From JBKJVQ01 sp046717125 (GTDB taxonomy: Bacteria > Pseudomonadota > Alphaproteobacteria > Rhizobiales > Methyloligellaceae): 6,422 nucleotides of DNA. The notes beneath the pieces are model-generated. The model saw nothing but the letters and a program-made list of their open reading frames with translations. It did not search any database and was not told the origin of the DNA. This document shows, piece by piece, positions 6,090 through 6,422 of this stretch (positions are counted from its first letter, which is position 1; each line of letters begins with the position of its first letter). The stretch covers positions 1-6,422 of the forward strand of contig JBKJVQ010000066.1 of NCBI GenBank assembly GCA_046717125.1, in the 5' to 3' direction. A program made the position numbers and the translations under genes.

Positions 6090-6207
6090 CTCCTTCCCTC
6101 GTGTCCCTGTCGGCGCTGCGGCCTTGCGAGGCGCGCGTTCCGAACTTTGGCATCTCGCCGGTTCGATCACCCCTGCAAGCTGCGAATCTGTCGCAAGTTG
6201 ATCAGGC

Positions 6208-6229
6208 CATTGTGGCCGAGTTCGGTCGC
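6208..6229 (-). repeat. Degenerate copy of a DUF892 gene segment
   Basis: These 22 bases match 6389-6410 inside the DUF892 gene at 21 of 22 positions, in the same orientation. Read on the minus strand both encode ATELGHN. In this copy the frame goes on as GLINLRQIRS and stops at TGA (6169-6167). The residues before it do not match the intact gene. This looks like the remnant of a second, decayed DUF892 gene or a partial duplication within the 233-base gap 6055-6287. I find no intact gene in that gap. Confidence 0.6.
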
Positions 6230-6287
6230 GCGAACGACCGCCGAGAGAATTTTTCGACGGTGCCCACTTTCGTCGTCGCAGGCGCCG

Positions 6288-6422
6288 TTAGGCCGCCTGA
6301 CGGTTGATCCGGCTCTCAGCCATCGACGTCAGCGACTTGTCCGTCGCCTTTTCCTCGGCGAGATTCTGCTGGAGCAGCCGAACCACGTCATTGTGGCCGA
6401 GCTCGGTCGCCCAGGCGATCAG
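6288..6422 (-). CDS. DUF892 / YciE-YciF family ferritin-like protein, C-terminal end
   Basis: Partial gene: 44 C-terminal residues are visible, the stop TAA is the complement of 6288-6290, and the start lies beyond the right edge. The stretch LIAWATELGHNDVVRLLQQ, then LAEEKATDKSLTSMAE and a short basic end (INRQAA), matches the last helix region of DUF892 ferritin-like proteins (the YciE/YciF group). These form four-helix bundles with a di-metal site and are often induced by stress; their exact reaction is not settled. The conserved EEKATDK segment is the best evidence. It is transcribed leftward toward the broken Aat-like gene, with a good terminator at 6059-6089. A 22-base near-copy of its ATELGHN region lies downstream at 6208-6229. 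The family call is fairly confident despite the short length. Confidence 0.8.
   Translation of the reverse strand: MIAWATELGHNDVVRLLQQNLAEEKATDKSLTSMAESRINRQAA

Noticed and set aside
1..6422. tRNA genes, CRISPR array, insertion sequence or toxin-antitoxin pair
   Set aside because: I looked for cloverleaf arms, regularly spaced repeats, transposase motifs and paired small genes, and saw none.

Overview
The window looks like chromosomal DNA of a high-GC alphaproteobacterium, most likely Hyphomicrobiales (Rhizobiales). Three things point that way: the hisS-hisZ-hisG order with a short-form HisG that needs HisZ, an alphaproteobacterial-type histidyl-tRNA synthetase, and short palindromic intergenic elements of the kind scattered through Rhizobiales genomes. 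I cannot name a genus from the sequence alone.

Layout, left to right. Positions 1-390 hold the 3' end of a trehalose-6-phosphate phosphatase gene (otsB). A spacer (391-600) follows, filled mostly by two imperfect palindromes and carrying a possible Irr-type iron box. A small secreted four-cysteine protein (601-879, +) converges on a secreted DUF302-like protein (944-1435, -). A 95-bp double-hairpin element (1431-1525) separates that gene from the histidine operon and appears to supply its start codon and ribosome binding site. The operon is hisS (1611-3179), hisZ (3181-4359) and hisG (4356-5084), with a 1-nt gap and then a 4-nt overlap.

Downstream of hisG is a divergent leucyl/phenylalanyl-tRNA--protein transferase-like gene (about 5156-6054). 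A frameshift breaks it near 5741-5750, and an in-frame TAG at 5261 may break it too. The right edge carries, on the minus strand, the C-terminus of a DUF892/YciE-YciF ferritin-like gene (6288-6422). Between the two lie a rho-independent terminator reading leftward and a 22-nt degenerate copy of part of the DUF892 gene.

Working together: HisZ and HisG form the regulated ATP phosphoribosyltransferase that starts histidine synthesis. HisS, a paralogue of HisZ, charges tRNA-His with the product. The tight spacing implies co-transcription and translational coupling. The other genes are not obviously linked to this pathway.

I did not find a clearly new multi-gene system. The observations most worth a second look are a sharply lower-GC patch inside hisS that coincides with its internal domain, the broken Aat-like gene with an altered active-site motif, and the palindromic element that seems to provide a gene's translation start.
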